From NCBI RefSeq assembly GCF_000422845.1, contig NZ_AUGV01000004.1:372001-436000 (forward strand): a stretch of 64,000 nt of DNA. Reading direction: 5' to 3'. The position numbers and the translations under genes are program-made. The notes under the pieces were generated by a model. It was given only the letters and a program-made list of their open reading frames with translations. It was not told where the DNA came from and ran no database searches. The stretch is from Oceanobacter kriegii DSM 6294. GTDB taxonomy: Bacteria > Pseudomonadota > Gammaproteobacteria > Pseudomonadales > Oceanobacteraceae. Positions 26,475 to 35,622 of the stretch are shown in pieces. Each line of letters starts with the position of its first letter. Within the stretch, counting starts at the first letter, position 1.

Positions 26475-26672
26475 GCCATCACATCGCAGCGAAAGGAATC
26501 GCTGCTGAATTCGCCCGGTTTGCTGCGATGACACTCTCAGCCAACAACCCGGCAGCGATATGCAATTTCCCACCGTCCATGCAGTAGAGCATTGGTATCG
26601 ACCACTCATGTATCGATAACAATAACGTCGCCCTGTCTCACCGTACGGCACAGAGCGACCAAGGACGCCGCT

Positions 26673-27836
26673 ATGCTCTTTCACCGCTTATGCCGAACGC
26701 CTGTTCGACTGTTCAAACAGGCACTGACATTACTTGTTACGTTAGCGCTTACTGTCACCGCAACAACCAGCCATGCTGATACCAAGACCAACAGCAACAG
26801 GGTGCTAAAAATCATCAACTGGGGGGAATATATCGCTCCGGATGTGCTGGCAAAGTTCGAACGGGCGTATGGCGTCACCATTGAGTACACCGGTTACTAC
26901 AGCGTGGAAGAATTCAGTGGCTACTTTTTTGAGCCTGATGCCAACTTTGACGTGGTTTTTCCGGCGTCGCGGGTTATTCCAAGATTGACCGAACTGGGCT
27001 TGCTGGAAGGCATTAACACCCGCCAACTCCCCCGCTTTGCACAACTTCGCCCCGATGTATTGCAGCAATACCAACAGCAGGAAAACGGCGATTTGCACGC
27101 CATTCCCTACATGTGGGGCACCACCGGGCTCGGCGTAAACACCCATCAACTCGAACAGTTGGGCATTGGTGACTACAAAAACTCCTGGGCGCTGCTGTTT
27201 GATGCCAATGTGCGCGCCAAAGCCAGCCAGTGCGGCATTGGCCTACTGAACGAGCGGGACGAGCTGTTTGCCGCCGCGTTGGTGTATCTGGGCTACTCGG
27301 CCAACACCACCGACAAATCGGAATTGATGCAAGCCGGTAACCTGCTGAAAGAAGCCATTCAGGACGCCCAGTACCTGCACCCCAACCAGTACCGCCAGGA
27401 CCTGACAGCCGGGCGTATCTGCGTGGCGGTTGGATATTCAGGCAACATCCTGCAAGACATTGCACAACACCCGGACTACGCCTACTACATTCCCCGTGAA
27501 GGCGCGGCCATGTGGATCGACGTAATGGCCGTCGCCGCCAGCAGCCAAAATAAAACACTGGCGTACCAGTTTATCGACTTCCTGATGCGCCCCGAGAACG
27601 CCGCTGCCAACACCAATTTAATGGCCTACCCGACGGCCATGGCCAGCGCTGAACCCATGATCGACAAACACATTACCGAGAATCCCGCGATTTACCCGCC
27701 GCAGTTGCAACTGACCCAGCTGGAAGCACTGATACCGCAAGACAAGCAAGCCACCAGAATCAAACATCGACTGTGGGTCAGTGCCATTTGCAGTGGCCGG
27801 AGCTGGTGCTCCGTGCCTATGACATCATTCTTCTGA
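26673..27836 (+). CDS. Periplasmic spermidine/putrescine-binding protein (PotD/PotF family), orphan
   Basis: The 387-residue protein has a basic N-terminus and signal peptide (cleavage about residue 35, after SHA), then [27 protein letters not shown]-type FDVVFPAS and [13 protein letters not shown], all hallmarks of polyamine-binding proteins. No ATPase or permease subunits of a Pot transporter are in the window, so it is either an orphan or serves a system encoded elsewhere. The C-terminal 20 residues (after IKHRLW) are Ser/Cys-rich and unlike the family; a late frameshift or altered stop is possible. AAGGA lies 7 bases before the ATG chosen over a longer frame from 26592. Confidence 0.85.
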   Translation: MLFHRLCRTPVRLFKQALTLLVTLALTVTATTSHADTKTNSNRVLKIINWGEYIAPDVLAKFERAYGVTIEYTGYYSVEEFSGYFFEPDANFDVVFPASRVIPRLTELGLLEGINTRQLPRFAQLRPDVLQQYQQQENGDLHAIPYMWGTTGLGVNTHQLEQLGIGDYKNSWALLFDANVRAKASQCGIGLLNERDELFAAALVYLGYSANTTDKSELMQAGNLLKEAIQDAQYLHPNQYRQDLTAGRICVAVGYSGNILQDIAQHPDYAYYIPREGAAMWIDVMAVAASSQNKTLAYQFIDFLMRPENAAANTNLMAYPTAMASAEPMIDKHITENPAIYPPQLQLTQLEALIPQDKQATRIKHRLWVSAICSGRSWCSVPMTSFF

Positions 27837-27908
27837 CGTCCTTCTTCTGACGCCTTTTTTCTATACAGCCGCCCCTGTAAACAGCCTCAATAGCCGCTTT
27901 CTTTTGTC

Positions 27909-27924
27909 CCCGCGTCGGCGGGGG
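27909..27924 (+). promoter_or_regulatory. GC hairpin in the tyrS leader
   Basis: CCCCGC and GCGGGG form a 6-base-pair stem with a GTCG loop. No T-run follows, so termination is doubtful. It is the first of two hairpins between the polyamine-binding protein gene and tyrS. Confidence 0.35.
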
Positions 27925-27936
27925 CTGCCGTTTCAA

Positions 27937-27972
27937 GGCCACCTGCGCTTATATTCCGGCGCAAAGGTGGCC
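27937..27972 (+). promoter_or_regulatory. Strong hairpin in the tyrS leader
   Basis: GGCCACCT pairs with AGGTGGCC and, inside, GCGC with GCGC, giving a 12-base-pair stem broken only by two unpaired A. It ends 24 bases before the tyrS ATG. There is no terminator T-run. It may be a translational control element or a REP-type repeat. Confidence 0.4.
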
Positions 27973-27996
27973 GCACGACACCCCGGTAATACGTAC

Positions 27997-29277
27997 ATGA
28001 ACACAACGACAGACACAAACCTGGTTCGCGAACTGATCGACCGAGGCCTGATTGCCCAAAGCAGCCTCGACACCGAACAACTGGCCGAATGGCTGAGCCA
28101 GCCAAGAAGCCTTTACTGCGGCTTTGACCCCACCGCCGACAGCCTCCACATAGGCCATCTGGTGCCGCTGCTGATGCTGAAACGCTTCCAACAAGCAGGC
28201 CACCAGCCCATCGCCCTGATTGGTGGTGCCACCGGCATGATTGGCGACCCAAGCTTTAAAGCCGCAGAACGCAGCCTCAATACCGGCGATACGGTACAAC
28301 AGTGGGTGGAATGTTTGGGCCAGCAAATTACCCGCTTGCTGAATACCAACGACGGCCTGCCTGCACACTACGTTAATAATCACGACTGGATGGGCCGCAT
28401 GGACGTGATGACCTTCCTGCGCGACATCGGCAAGCATTTCAGCGTCAACAGCATGATCAACAAGGAATCGGTACGTCAGCGCATCGAGCGACCGGAACAA
28501 GGCATTTCCTTCACCGAGTTTTCCTACAGCCTGCTGCAGTCCTACGACTTTTCAGAACTGAACCGCCAGCACGATTGCGAGCTGCAAATTGGTGGTAATG
28601 ACCAGTGGGGCAACATCACTGCCGGTATCGACCTGACCCGTCGGCTGAACAGCCGTCAGGTGCACGGCATGACCTTGCCGCTGATCACCAAATCTGACGG
28701 CACCAAGTTCGGCAAAACCGAATCCGGCGCCATCTGGCTGGACGCCAGCAAGACCTCGCCTTACCGCTTTCACCAGTTCTGGCTCAACACCGCCGATGCC
28801 GATGTGTACCGCTTCCTGAAGTTCTACAGCTTTATTGATGTGGCAGACATCGACGCCCTGGAAGCCGAAGACAAAGCCAATGGCGGCAAACCACGCGCCC
28901 AAGGTGTATTGGCCGATAACCTGACGGAATTGGTACACGGCAAAGAAGAACTACAGCGCATCAAAGCAGCCAACGAATTGTTGTTTGGTGGTGATGTACA
29001 ACAGCTGCCAGACGACATGCTGGCACAACTGAAGCTGGACGTGATCCCTGCTTTACAGACCATAGATCAACACACCGTGGTCGACAGTCTGGTTGAATTA
29101 GGTTTGGTGAAAAGCCGTCGTCAGGCCCGTGACATGATCAACAGCGGCGCGGTCAGCATCAACGGCCAAACCATCATAGATGAACACGCCTTGCTGGAGC
29201 ATACGACAGCCTTGCATCAGAACTACTGGCTGATTCGCAAAGGCAAAAAACACTACGGCCTGTGTCATAGCCATTGA
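27997..29277 (+). CDS. tyrS: Tyrosyl-tRNA synthetase
   Basis: The 426-residue protein matches E. coli TyrS throughout: [20 protein letters not shown] with the class I HIGH motif, [50 protein letters not shown] as the KMSKS-type loop, and a C-terminal S4-like RNA-binding domain ([20 protein letters not shown]). It charges tRNA-Tyr with tyrosine. The ATG before NTTTDTN fits the family length. Its location beside tyramine-type catabolic genes, not core genes, is unusual and suggests an accessory second copy, though the window cannot show whether another tyrS exists. Confidence 0.96.
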   Translation: MNTTTDTNLVRELIDRGLIAQSSLDTEQLAEWLSQPRSLYCGFDPTADSLHIGHLVPLLMLKRFQQAGHQPIALIGGATGMIGDPSFKAAERSLNTGDTVQQWVECLGQQITRLLNTNDGLPAHYVNNHDWMGRMDVMTFLRDIGKHFSVNSMINKESVRQRIERPEQGISFTEFSYSLLQSYDFSELNRQHDCELQIGGNDQWGNITAGIDLTRRLNSRQVHGMTLPLITKSDGTKFGKTESGAIWLDASKTSPYRFHQFWLNTADADVYRFLKFYSFIDVADIDALEAEDKANGGKPRAQGVLADNLTELVHGKEELQRIKAANELLFGGDVQQLPDDMLAQLKLDVIPALQTIDQHTVVDSLVELGLVKSRRQARDMINSGAVSINGQTIIDEHALLEHTTALHQNYWLIRKGKKHYGLCHSH

Positions 29278-29339
29278 TGGTGTTTATTGCGGTGTAGAGA
29301 TATCTGCACCGCAGTCCAATTCAAAACAACACCCCCCAA

Positions 29340-29422
29340 TGCGCAGTGCGCATCCTACGTTTATTGCCTCTCTACTATGTGCCCGACATTTTCGCTGTAG
29401 GGTGTGCACTGCGCACCGCACA
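29340..29422. repeat. Long imperfect inverted repeat (REP-like)
   Basis: Arms of about 20 bases, GCGCAGTGCGCATCCTACG on the left and GTAGGGTGTGCACTGCGCAC on the right, are complementary with a few mismatches around a loop of about 40 bases. It lies in the gap between convergent tyrS and the permease gene. Repeats with this GTAGGGTGxGCAxTGCGCACC core are common in gammaproteobacterial intergenic DNA. Confidence 0.5.
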
Positions 29423-29482
29423 GGCCATCACATCAATCCGAGCCGGCCAGCTATCCCGATAAAGAGCGATAAACAGCCATAA

Positions 29483-29512
29483 AAAAACCGGATTCCATGG
29501 AATCCGGTTTTT
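29483..29512. terminator. Bidirectional terminator between tyrS and the permease gene
   Basis: A perfect palindrome (AAAAACCGGATTCCA and its complement) with A-tract and T-tract flanks can terminate transcripts from both sides. It lies 43 bases from the permease stop and about 205 from the tyrS stop. Confidence 0.85.
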
Positions 29513-29555
29513 ACTCCTACAAAACTCTAACGACGGTTCATATCAAGACCAACCA

Positions 29556-30971
29556 TCAAGCATCCATATCCGGCTCGAACAAACCACGTTTCATATACAA
29601 CTTCACCCACAGCGCCGAGATCACCCCCAACACCAACAGCATCACTCCGGTGGCGCTGTAGACCATCACGGTCATTTCTGGCGACGGCGAATTGTTAAAC
29701 GCGATGTATACCATGGCAGCAATACCCAACACCTGCGGAATCGGGAACCAGGGGGAGCGGTACGGACGCGCGTGTTCAGGTATGCGCTTGCGCAGCACCA
29801 TCACGTTGATATGAGCAACGATGTAAGCAATCAAATAGCTTGTGGTTGCACCAATCACCAGCGTAATCAGGCTATCAATTTCGACAAACAAAAATGGAAT
29901 GGTGGTGAGGGCAGCGATCATCACAGTGGCAACCCACGGCACACCAAAGCGGTTTTGTGCCTTCAATTGCGGGAACGCCTGCTTGTTCATGGCCATGCCA
30001 TGCAGCATGCGCGGGATGGCCGCCAACAGCGTATTCATCGAACTGCAAGTAGCCGCCAGCGCCATAACGGTGGCAATAAACAGCCCGGCCTTGCCAAATA
30101 CCGCATTGGCGTAATCCAGATACGGGATTGGCGATGATGCCAATCGCTCGGCGTCCAGATAGAAAGTGGCACCAACCACAAAGGCGAGGAAAATAAAGAA
30201 AATAGCGAACAACGACAAATGCATCGCTTTGGGAATGTTGCGCTGCGGGTCTTTGACGTCGTTAATCATGGGGCACACAAACTCCACCCCGACCATCAAC
30301 CACATGGCCAGCGCCACCAGCCCGAAGAAGCTGCCATCCAGAACGCCATCAAAACCCCAATCCACCGGAGCATCCAGTACCGGATGCGGCTCACTAACAC
30401 CCGTTATAGCCACCAGACCCATCAGCACCAGAGCACTGACCAGAATAAACGCCAGCAGGTTTTGAACGCGGGCAAAAATATCCGCCCCCACCAGGTTGGC
30501 AATGGCCAGTACCGCTAAAATCAGCAACGGCACCACCTTGTCGGGCAGTACGCCGGGAGCGAGTTGTTGCAACATCACCTCAACCAGGAACATTTCAACC
30601 GGAATCGCCAGCAAGGCAACCACCACATAACCAGCAAACACCACCAGAATGGCCGGAAAGTGGCCAATGGCTTTTTGGGTGTATGTGGCCAGCGTGCCTT
30701 CTTGCGGGAACATCAAGGATAATTCGGCAAAGCTCATGGCATTGAACTGCGCCAGCACCAAAGCCACCACCATGGCAGCAATAAAACTCATACCGCCAAT
30801 GCCAATACCCTGGGTAGCTGAAATCATTGCCCCTTGCACAATCACCATACCAATAGCGATGGCCATCATGGTCAGCAAGCCCATCTTCATGGACGATTTG
30901 TCGCCATGAATTACTGCCCGCTGCAAGGTCGGACTGGAGGCTGCCTTCATCGTACTGCTTGAATTATTCAT
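29556..30971 (-). CDS. APC-family amino acid/amine permease
   Basis: The 471-residue inner-membrane protein has about twelve transmembrane helices in the amino acid-polyamine-organocation pattern: an N-terminal GLLTMMAIAIGMVIVQGAM, then FNAMSFAELSLMFPQEGTLATYTQ (helix 3 consensus) and VGVEFVCPMINDVKDPQRNIPKAM (the E.....PE..R.IP motif). It begins 24 bases after the FAD oxidase gene, as the last gene of the operon that starts with the ornithine cyclodeaminase-like protein. An aromatic amine such as tyramine is the likely cargo by context; sequence alone allows any amino acid or amine. Confidence 0.87.
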   Translation of the reverse strand: MNNSSSTMKAASSPTLQRAVIHGDKSSMKMGLLTMMAIAIGMVIVQGAMISATQGIGIGGMSFIAAMVVALVLAQFNAMSFAELSLMFPQEGTLATYTQKAIGHFPAILVVFAGYVVVALLAIPVEMFLVEVMLQQLAPGVLPDKVVPLLILAVLAIANLVGADIFARVQNLLAFILVSALVLMGLVAITGVSEPHPVLDAPVDWGFDGVLDGSFFGLVALAMWLMVGVEFVCPMINDVKDPQRNIPKAMHLSLFAIFFIFLAFVVGATFYLDAERLASSPIPYLDYANAVFGKAGLFIATVMALAATCSSMNTLLAAIPRMLHGMAMNKQAFPQLKAQNRFGVPWVATVMIAALTTIPFLFVEIDSLITLVIGATTSYLIAYIVAHINVMVLRKRIPEHARPYRSPWFPIPQVLGIAAMVYIAFNNSPSPEMTVMVYSATGVMLLVLGVISALWVKLYMKRGLFEPDMDA

Positions 30972-30995
30972 TATTATTGCCTCTGAAAGCCGGTA

Positions 30996-32288
30996 TCAGA
31001 ATCGGTTAAACCGATACGGTGCCGGGTCGATGATTGTTGATCCGCCGCACACCAAATCAGCCGCCAGCTGCCCCGCGGCCGGGCCGGTGCCAAAGCCATG
31101 ACCGGAAAATCCGGTAGCAACGGTAAGGCCGGGAATGTCCTTGATGTGGTCGATGACCGGAATCGAATCCGGCGTAATGTCCATCCAGCCAGACCAGGCT
31201 TCAGCAATTTCAGCCTTTTCAAACACTGGCCAGGCATTTCGCAAGTTCGCCAGCGCTTCCTGATTCAAGCCGTGGTTCACTTCCGGATCACGCACACGTT
31301 CTTTCTCGAACGGTGATACATCGGTGGCTTTCCATGAACGCCCCAAACTCAAATCATGGAAGAACGGCTTGCCCAACTTGATGCGCAACAGCTGACGGTT
31401 TGGCCCCAGCTGATCCATGTACTTCATGCCAATCAACAAGTGGTCCGGCACGATCGGGCAGTCGAGACCACCGCGCTGGGTGATCACATAACCGCCGTCC
31501 TGATGCTTGCGGAACGAGAAATCCGGGCCACCCGTGGCAATATCCGTAGGGCCATCCATCGGCTTGGTGCGCAACACATTGCAAATAAGCGGCAAGGTGG
31601 GCAGCTTGACGCCATGGTTGCCCAAAAAGCGACGGGACCAGGCACCACCCGCCAACAACACCTGCTTGCAGCGGATTTCACCCTTCTCAGTCACCACACC
31701 AGACACCCTGCCCGCGCTGGTTGCCAACGTACGCACGGCACAGTTCTGTACCATCACGGCACCGCTGCTGATTGCCGCATTGGCGATGGCTGGAGCAGCC
31801 TGTGCTGCTTCGGCATAACCGTCTGAAGGGGTGTAAACAGCACCAGCCCACTGCCCTTTGCCGCCCGGTACCTTTTGATGGATTTCAGCACTGCTTAACA
31901 AGCGGGAATCCAGCGACAGCGAGTCCACCGACTTCAACCAGCTCTCGTGCACCGCCAACGCATCTTCGGTCGGCGCGAGAAACATGATGCCGTTTTGACG
32001 ATAGCCCACTTCACGACCGATTCGCTTCGGCATATTCGCCCACAATTGGTCTGCTGCCAGCGACATCGGCACATCCGCGGCATGGCGGCTGGTTTTACGA
32101 ATCCAGCCAAGGTTACGTGACGACTGTTCGCAAGCGATGTGGCCTTTTTCAAGCAGCACCACCGGGATATTACGCTCGGCCAGCGCCAACGCCGCCGATA
32201 CACCCACAATGCCGCCGCCAATAATGACAACGTCGGTGGATGACGGCAGCTCGTTAGAAGTTGTGACGGATTCCAGCATCCGGGTCAT
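30996..32288 (-). CDS. FAD-dependent amine/amino-acid oxidase (DAO family)
   Basis: The 430-residue flavoprotein carries STDVVIIGGGIVGVSAALALAE for FAD binding at residues 17-39, a C-terminal VATGFSGHGFGTGPAAGQLAADL and a middle KHQDGGYVITQRGG. It shares only the fold with the oxidase at 21804. Oxidases of this type turn a primary or secondary amine into an imine, which hydrolyses to an aldehyde or keto acid. GGAGAG lies 6 bases before the ATG. Its operon partners, RidA, an ornithine cyclodeaminase-like protein and an APC permease, suggest a multi-protein amine oxidation system, possibly for tyramine. Confidence 0.87.
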   Translation of the reverse strand: MTRMLESVTTSNELPSSTDVVIIGGGIVGVSAALALAERNIPVVLLEKGHIACEQSSRNLGWIRKTSRHAADVPMSLAADQLWANMPKRIGREVGYRQNGIMFLAPTEDALAVHESWLKSVDSLSLDSRLLSSAEIHQKVPGGKGQWAGAVYTPSDGYAEAAQAAPAIANAAISSGAVMVQNCAVRTLATSAGRVSGVVTEKGEIRCKQVLLAGGAWSRRFLGNHGVKLPTLPLICNVLRTKPMDGPTDIATGGPDFSFRKHQDGGYVITQRGGLDCPIVPDHLLIGMKYMDQLGPNRQLLRIKLGKPFFHDLSLGRSWKATDVSPFEKERVRDPEVNHGLNQEALANLRNAWPVFEKAEIAEAWSGWMDITPDSIPVIDHIKDIPGLTVATGFSGHGFGTGPAAGQLAADLVCGGSTIIDPAPYRFNRF

Positions 32289-32342
32289 GAGCAGACTCTC
32301 CAGAACCGCGCCAGGTATCCTTCGATACCCGACGCCAGAGGA

Positions 32343-32759
32343 TTAAATGTTGATGTATTCGATATCAGCCTTGCCAGCTCCGCGGAATGCGGTCACTTCG
32401 ATCTCAACCAGATACTGGCTGGAGCCCAAAGGTGGGCAGGTCGCGGTGGTGGCCGGATCAACGCCACGGAATTTGGTACCGATGAACTCCATCACCTGAT
32501 GAATGTGCTCTGGCTGCTGGATAAATACGCGAGACATCACCACGTCCTGCAGGCTGGCATCGACCGCTGCAAGGGCTTTTTCAATGTTGGCGAACACGAC
32601 TTTTGCCTGCTCAATCGGATCGGCAGAAAACTCGCCAGTTTGCGGGTCACGACCAGCAGTGTTGGATACGAAAATCCAGTCGTCGACAGCCACTACGCGG
32701 GAATAGCTGGCAACTTCCTCGAATTTGCCGCCGGTTTTAACTTTCAGAATTTTGGTCAT
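32343..32759 (-). CDS. RidA-family imine/enamine deaminase
   Basis: The 138-residue protein matches the RidA/YjgF family: FEEVASYSRVVAVDDWIFVSNTAGRDPQTGE in the first half, IEQAKVVFANIEKALAAVDASLQDVV and a C-terminal YLVEIEVTAFRG. RidA hydrolyses reactive imine or enamine intermediates, which the FAD oxidase encoded 54 bases downstream would release. I start at the ATG before TKILKVK, with AAGG 8 bases upstream; 13 more codons of open frame exist. The conserved Arg expected in the C-terminal active-site loop is not evident, so this may be a distant subgroup. Confidence 0.87.
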   Translation of the reverse strand: MTKILKVKTGGKFEEVASYSRVVAVDDWIFVSNTAGRDPQTGEFSADPIEQAKVVFANIEKALAAVDASLQDVVMSRVFIQQPEHIHQVMEFIGTKFRGVDPATTATCPPLGSSQYLVEIEVTAFRGAGKADIEYINI

Positions 32760-32844
32760 GAAATGGGCCTTGAGTAGATGAAGAGATTGACGGAGCACCA
32801 GACGTTCAAGCGGCGCTCCGAGGTCAGAATTAGCAGGGGGAGGC

Positions 32845-33984
32845 TTAGCGCAGGGCTGGCTCGTCCCACAGGTTGAGCTTCACGCCAATGCCTTTTTCAA
32901 CGGCATTGCGGTACACCGTGGTGGCCCAGGCAACGTCTTCCACCGGCATGCCACCGACAGACATAACGATGATTTCGTCGTCGTTCTGACGGGCCGGGGT
33001 ATCGCCACAGATGATGGCGCCAAGGTCTTCCAGCTCGCTCTTGTCCATTTGACCGTCAGCGATCATGTCCATGTAGCGCATGCCCACCAACGGAATCACA
33101 TGGTGGCTTGGCTTCGGCACTTCCTCGTACCAGGCTTCGTACAGGCCAATGCTGTCCATCACCTTACGCACGTCAGGGCCACTCATGGCATCGTCAAGGC
33201 TGCAGCTGGCAGGCATGGCCAGAAATGCGCCCGGCTTGAGCCACTCGCGCTTCACCAGCGGATAAGTGCTTGGGTCACCCACTTCACCGGAGTTGCAGTA
33301 GGAAACGATGTCGGAGCCGCGAACCAGCTCTTCAATGGAATCGACCACTTGAATGGTGGTGATCTGCGGGAAGGTGTCTTTCACCCAGCCAATGTAGCTG
33401 TCGAGTGATGCCTGACCACGGCCCTTGACCTTGATGGTATCGATGTTTGGACGTGCCGCCATAAACGCCGCAGTGGAGGTTTTACCCATCACACCCGGGC
33501 CAAGCAGGCCAATTACACGAGCATCTTCACGGGCCAGATGACGCGCACCCACCCCCGGAATGGCACCGGTACGATAAGCAGACAGCAGGTTGGCAGACAT
33601 GTACGCCAACGGCGCACCGGTATCGATATCAGACAGGGTCATCATCAGGATGGAACGTGGCAGGCCTTTTTCGCGGTTGGCAATGTTGGAGCCGTACCAC
33701 TTCACGCCACAGGTTTGGAAGTCGCCGCCCAGATAGGCTGGCATCGCCATCAGACGACGGTCAGCGGTTGGCTTTGGCATGGTCGGGAATGGGGATTCAT
33801 CCGGGAACGTGATCATCGCACCGTGGGAATCGCTATTCGGGCCAGCCATGCGGTAATCGCCCAGGTGCAGTAACTTGAACATGTCTTCCATGGTGTCGAC
33901 GCAAGCCGGCATATCGGTTACGCCAGCAGCAATCATGTCTGGCTCGGACAGGTAAATAAAATCGATATTGGTTGTTGAGGTCAT
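32845..33984 (-). CDS. Ornithine cyclodeaminase/mu-crystallin-family protein
   Basis: The 379-residue protein has the family fold: an N-terminal FIYLSEPDMIAAGVTDMPACVDTMEDMF, a Lys/Arg region DRRLMAMPAYLGG, a Rossmann NAD-binding segment EDARVIGLLGPGVMGKTSTAAFMA and DIVSYCNSGEV. Family members are NAD-dependent dehydrogenases or cyclodeaminases acting on imines. It is the first gene of the operon with RidA, an FAD oxidase and a permease. Similar proteins paired with amine oxidases have been annotated as tyramine oxidase subunit B (recalled, not checked). Diverges from an AraC gene with the 23-base element between them. Confidence 0.83.
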   Translation of the reverse strand: MTSTTNIDFIYLSEPDMIAAGVTDMPACVDTMEDMFKLLHLGDYRMAGPNSDSHGAMITFPDESPFPTMPKPTADRRLMAMPAYLGGDFQTCGVKWYGSNIANREKGLPRSILMMTLSDIDTGAPLAYMSANLLSAYRTGAIPGVGARHLAREDARVIGLLGPGVMGKTSTAAFMAARPNIDTIKVKGRGQASLDSYIGWVKDTFPQITTIQVVDSIEELVRGSDIVSYCNSGEVGDPSTYPLVKREWLKPGAFLAMPASCSLDDAMSGPDVRKVMDSIGLYEAWYEEVPKPSHHVIPLVGMRYMDMIADGQMDKSELEDLGAIICGDTPARQNDDEIIVMSVGGMPVEDVAWATTVYRNAVEKGIGVKLNLWDEPALR

Positions 33985-34113
33985 AACATCACCCGGGCAA
34001 AGCCCTTCATCAGAGGCTTTCATAACTGCCTGGCAGGTTTACGAAAGCGTTTTCTTTTTGATGCTATGGACGCCTCGAAAGGCTGTATTGAATTTTTGGG
34101 ACAGCGCCAAAAG

Positions 34114-34136
34114 CTGGCACGGAGAGTCAAGACAGC
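34114..34136. promoter_or_regulatory. 23-base shared promoter element, copy 2
   Basis: CTGGCACGGAGAGTCAAGACAGC differs at two positions from 25335-25357. It lies 130 bases upstream of the ornithine cyclodeaminase-like start, in the divergent region with an AraC gene. Read on the minus strand it contains TTGACT, which could serve as a -35 hexamer. Confidence 0.55.
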
Positions 34137-34198
34137 AGGAATGCTTTTTGCAGAAAATGGATTCCAGAAGATTTCAGGCCAGAAAAACGGTGCAGTCG

Positions 34199-35026
34199 AT
34201 GTCCGATGTTTCCAATCGTAACCCCAAAACCGAACTGGGCTCAGAACAGCCCTGGTTTGTACTCAGTGCCGCCCGGCACTACGACCTGATTACCTCCCAG
34301 GACCCGGCCATATCGCACTTTTACAGCTTTGAAGCGGACCAAAGCCAGGGGCTGACCTTCGCTATTCCGGATGGCTGTATCGATATTTTATTCGACTGCA
34401 GCGCCCCCCAAGCCAAAGTCTGCGGCACCACATTGGCTGCACGAAGCGCCGACCTGACGCACCAACACAGATACTTCGGCATACGTTTCGCCATGGGCGT
34501 GATGCCGGATTTCCTGCAAACCGACATTGCCGAACTGATCGACAAAGAGGTCAATTGGCTGGAGCTTGCCCCAAACTCCGACTCCCTGCTGGCCCAAATA
34601 ACCGAACAAACCGACGCCCGCAACCAGGCCAAACTGTTCGAAGGCTTCATCAACGGACGCAGCCATCGACAAACCTCCGCCCTCACTCATCAAGCCATGA
34701 AGCTGCTGCGTGAAACCCACGGCAACCTGAAAATAAACGACCTCGAAACACACACCGGCTACAGCCGTCGAACCCTGCAACGCCAATTTGCAGAAGACCT
34801 TGGACTATCCCCCAAAACCTTCAGCCGCATCGTCCGCTGCCAAAACGCCATCCACGACATAAACCGCCACACCGACGTCGTCCTATCCGACCTCGCCTTC
34901 GACCTTGGCTTCAGCGACCAATCCCACTTCCAGCGGGAATTCAAAAAGTTTGTGAACGCCACACCGGTGGAATACCTGAACAAACTGCAGGGGCATGGGT
35001 ATCAGGAAAGGATACGAAGGGTGTGA
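34199..35026 (+). CDS. AraC-family regulator
   Basis: The 275-residue protein has an N-terminal sensor domain of the DUF6597-like type (ISHFYSFEADQ, FAIPDGCIDILFDCS, KVCGTTL) and a C-terminal AraC domain (residues about 170-265) with TGYSRRTLQRQFAEDLGLSP and LSDLAFDLGFSDQSHFQREFKKF. It is unlike the three FeaR-type regulators of this window. The start is uncertain: ATG codons at 34157 and 34199 are both possible and neither has a strong ribosome-binding site; the frame itself opens earlier. It diverges from the amine-oxidation operon at 33984 and is its probable regulator. Confidence 0.82.
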   Translation: MSDVSNRNPKTELGSEQPWFVLSAARHYDLITSQDPAISHFYSFEADQSQGLTFAIPDGCIDILFDCSAPQAKVCGTTLAARSADLTHQHRYFGIRFAMGVMPDFLQTDIAELIDKEVNWLELAPNSDSLLAQITEQTDARNQAKLFEGFINGRSHRQTSALTHQAMKLLRETHGNLKINDLETHTGYSRRTLQRQFAEDLGLSPKTFSRIVRCQNAIHDINRHTDVVLSDLAFDLGFSDQSHFQREFKKFVNATPVEYLNKLQGHGYQERIRRV

Positions 35027-35622
35027 GGGATGAGTGGACTGTAGAAGCTTACGTGTACCAAGCCTACATCGAAGTCCCTCCCCGCCTCCCTGTCAGAAAA
35101 TCACTGCAAGCGTTTATCTCAATAATTACCGGAAGAAAATTGAGCCGTTGAATTTTCAGCAACGCCCATACGTGTTGTAATCACTGCCCTGTATATCTCC
35201 CGATAGATAGCGCCTGTGGTAGTGGAAATGGAGTTTCTGATTCATGGCACCTTCCGGACCTGGTAACAACTTTGGATTTTTGGCCGAACATGACCTGCTG
35301 GCCATGCAAAGAGCATACGTCAAACAATCGGTATACGGATTTACCCTCGACGACTGCTTTGCAATCCCGCGATTTGGAGACGGAGGCGGCGCCAGACAAC
35401 GAGACAAGGTTCTTCCAGGACAGCTACCAGAAAACTGCACTGGTGCGTTGTAAGAGGTATCTAAACGTTGGGGCTATGACACCTTTACCAATCAAGTAGC
35501 CCGCTTTTCAACCAGATTCAAATCTAGCCAATGTCAGAAAACTTCAATTTTTCCCCAAAATGTCACTACATCACTAGCAATAATTCCAGGATTATGGAGC
35601 CATAGAATACAGAGGATAACCA
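35027..35622. other. Gene-poor stretch at the left edge of the accessory island
   Basis: No convincing intact gene is seen. A 69-codon plus frame at 35244-35453 contains NNFGFLAEHDLLAMQRAYVK, reminiscent of the first residues of some type I restriction R subunits; it may be a remnant. Base composition changes from GC-rich to AT-rich over this interval, roughly at 35,500, marking the probable junction of transferred DNA. Confidence 0.4.
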
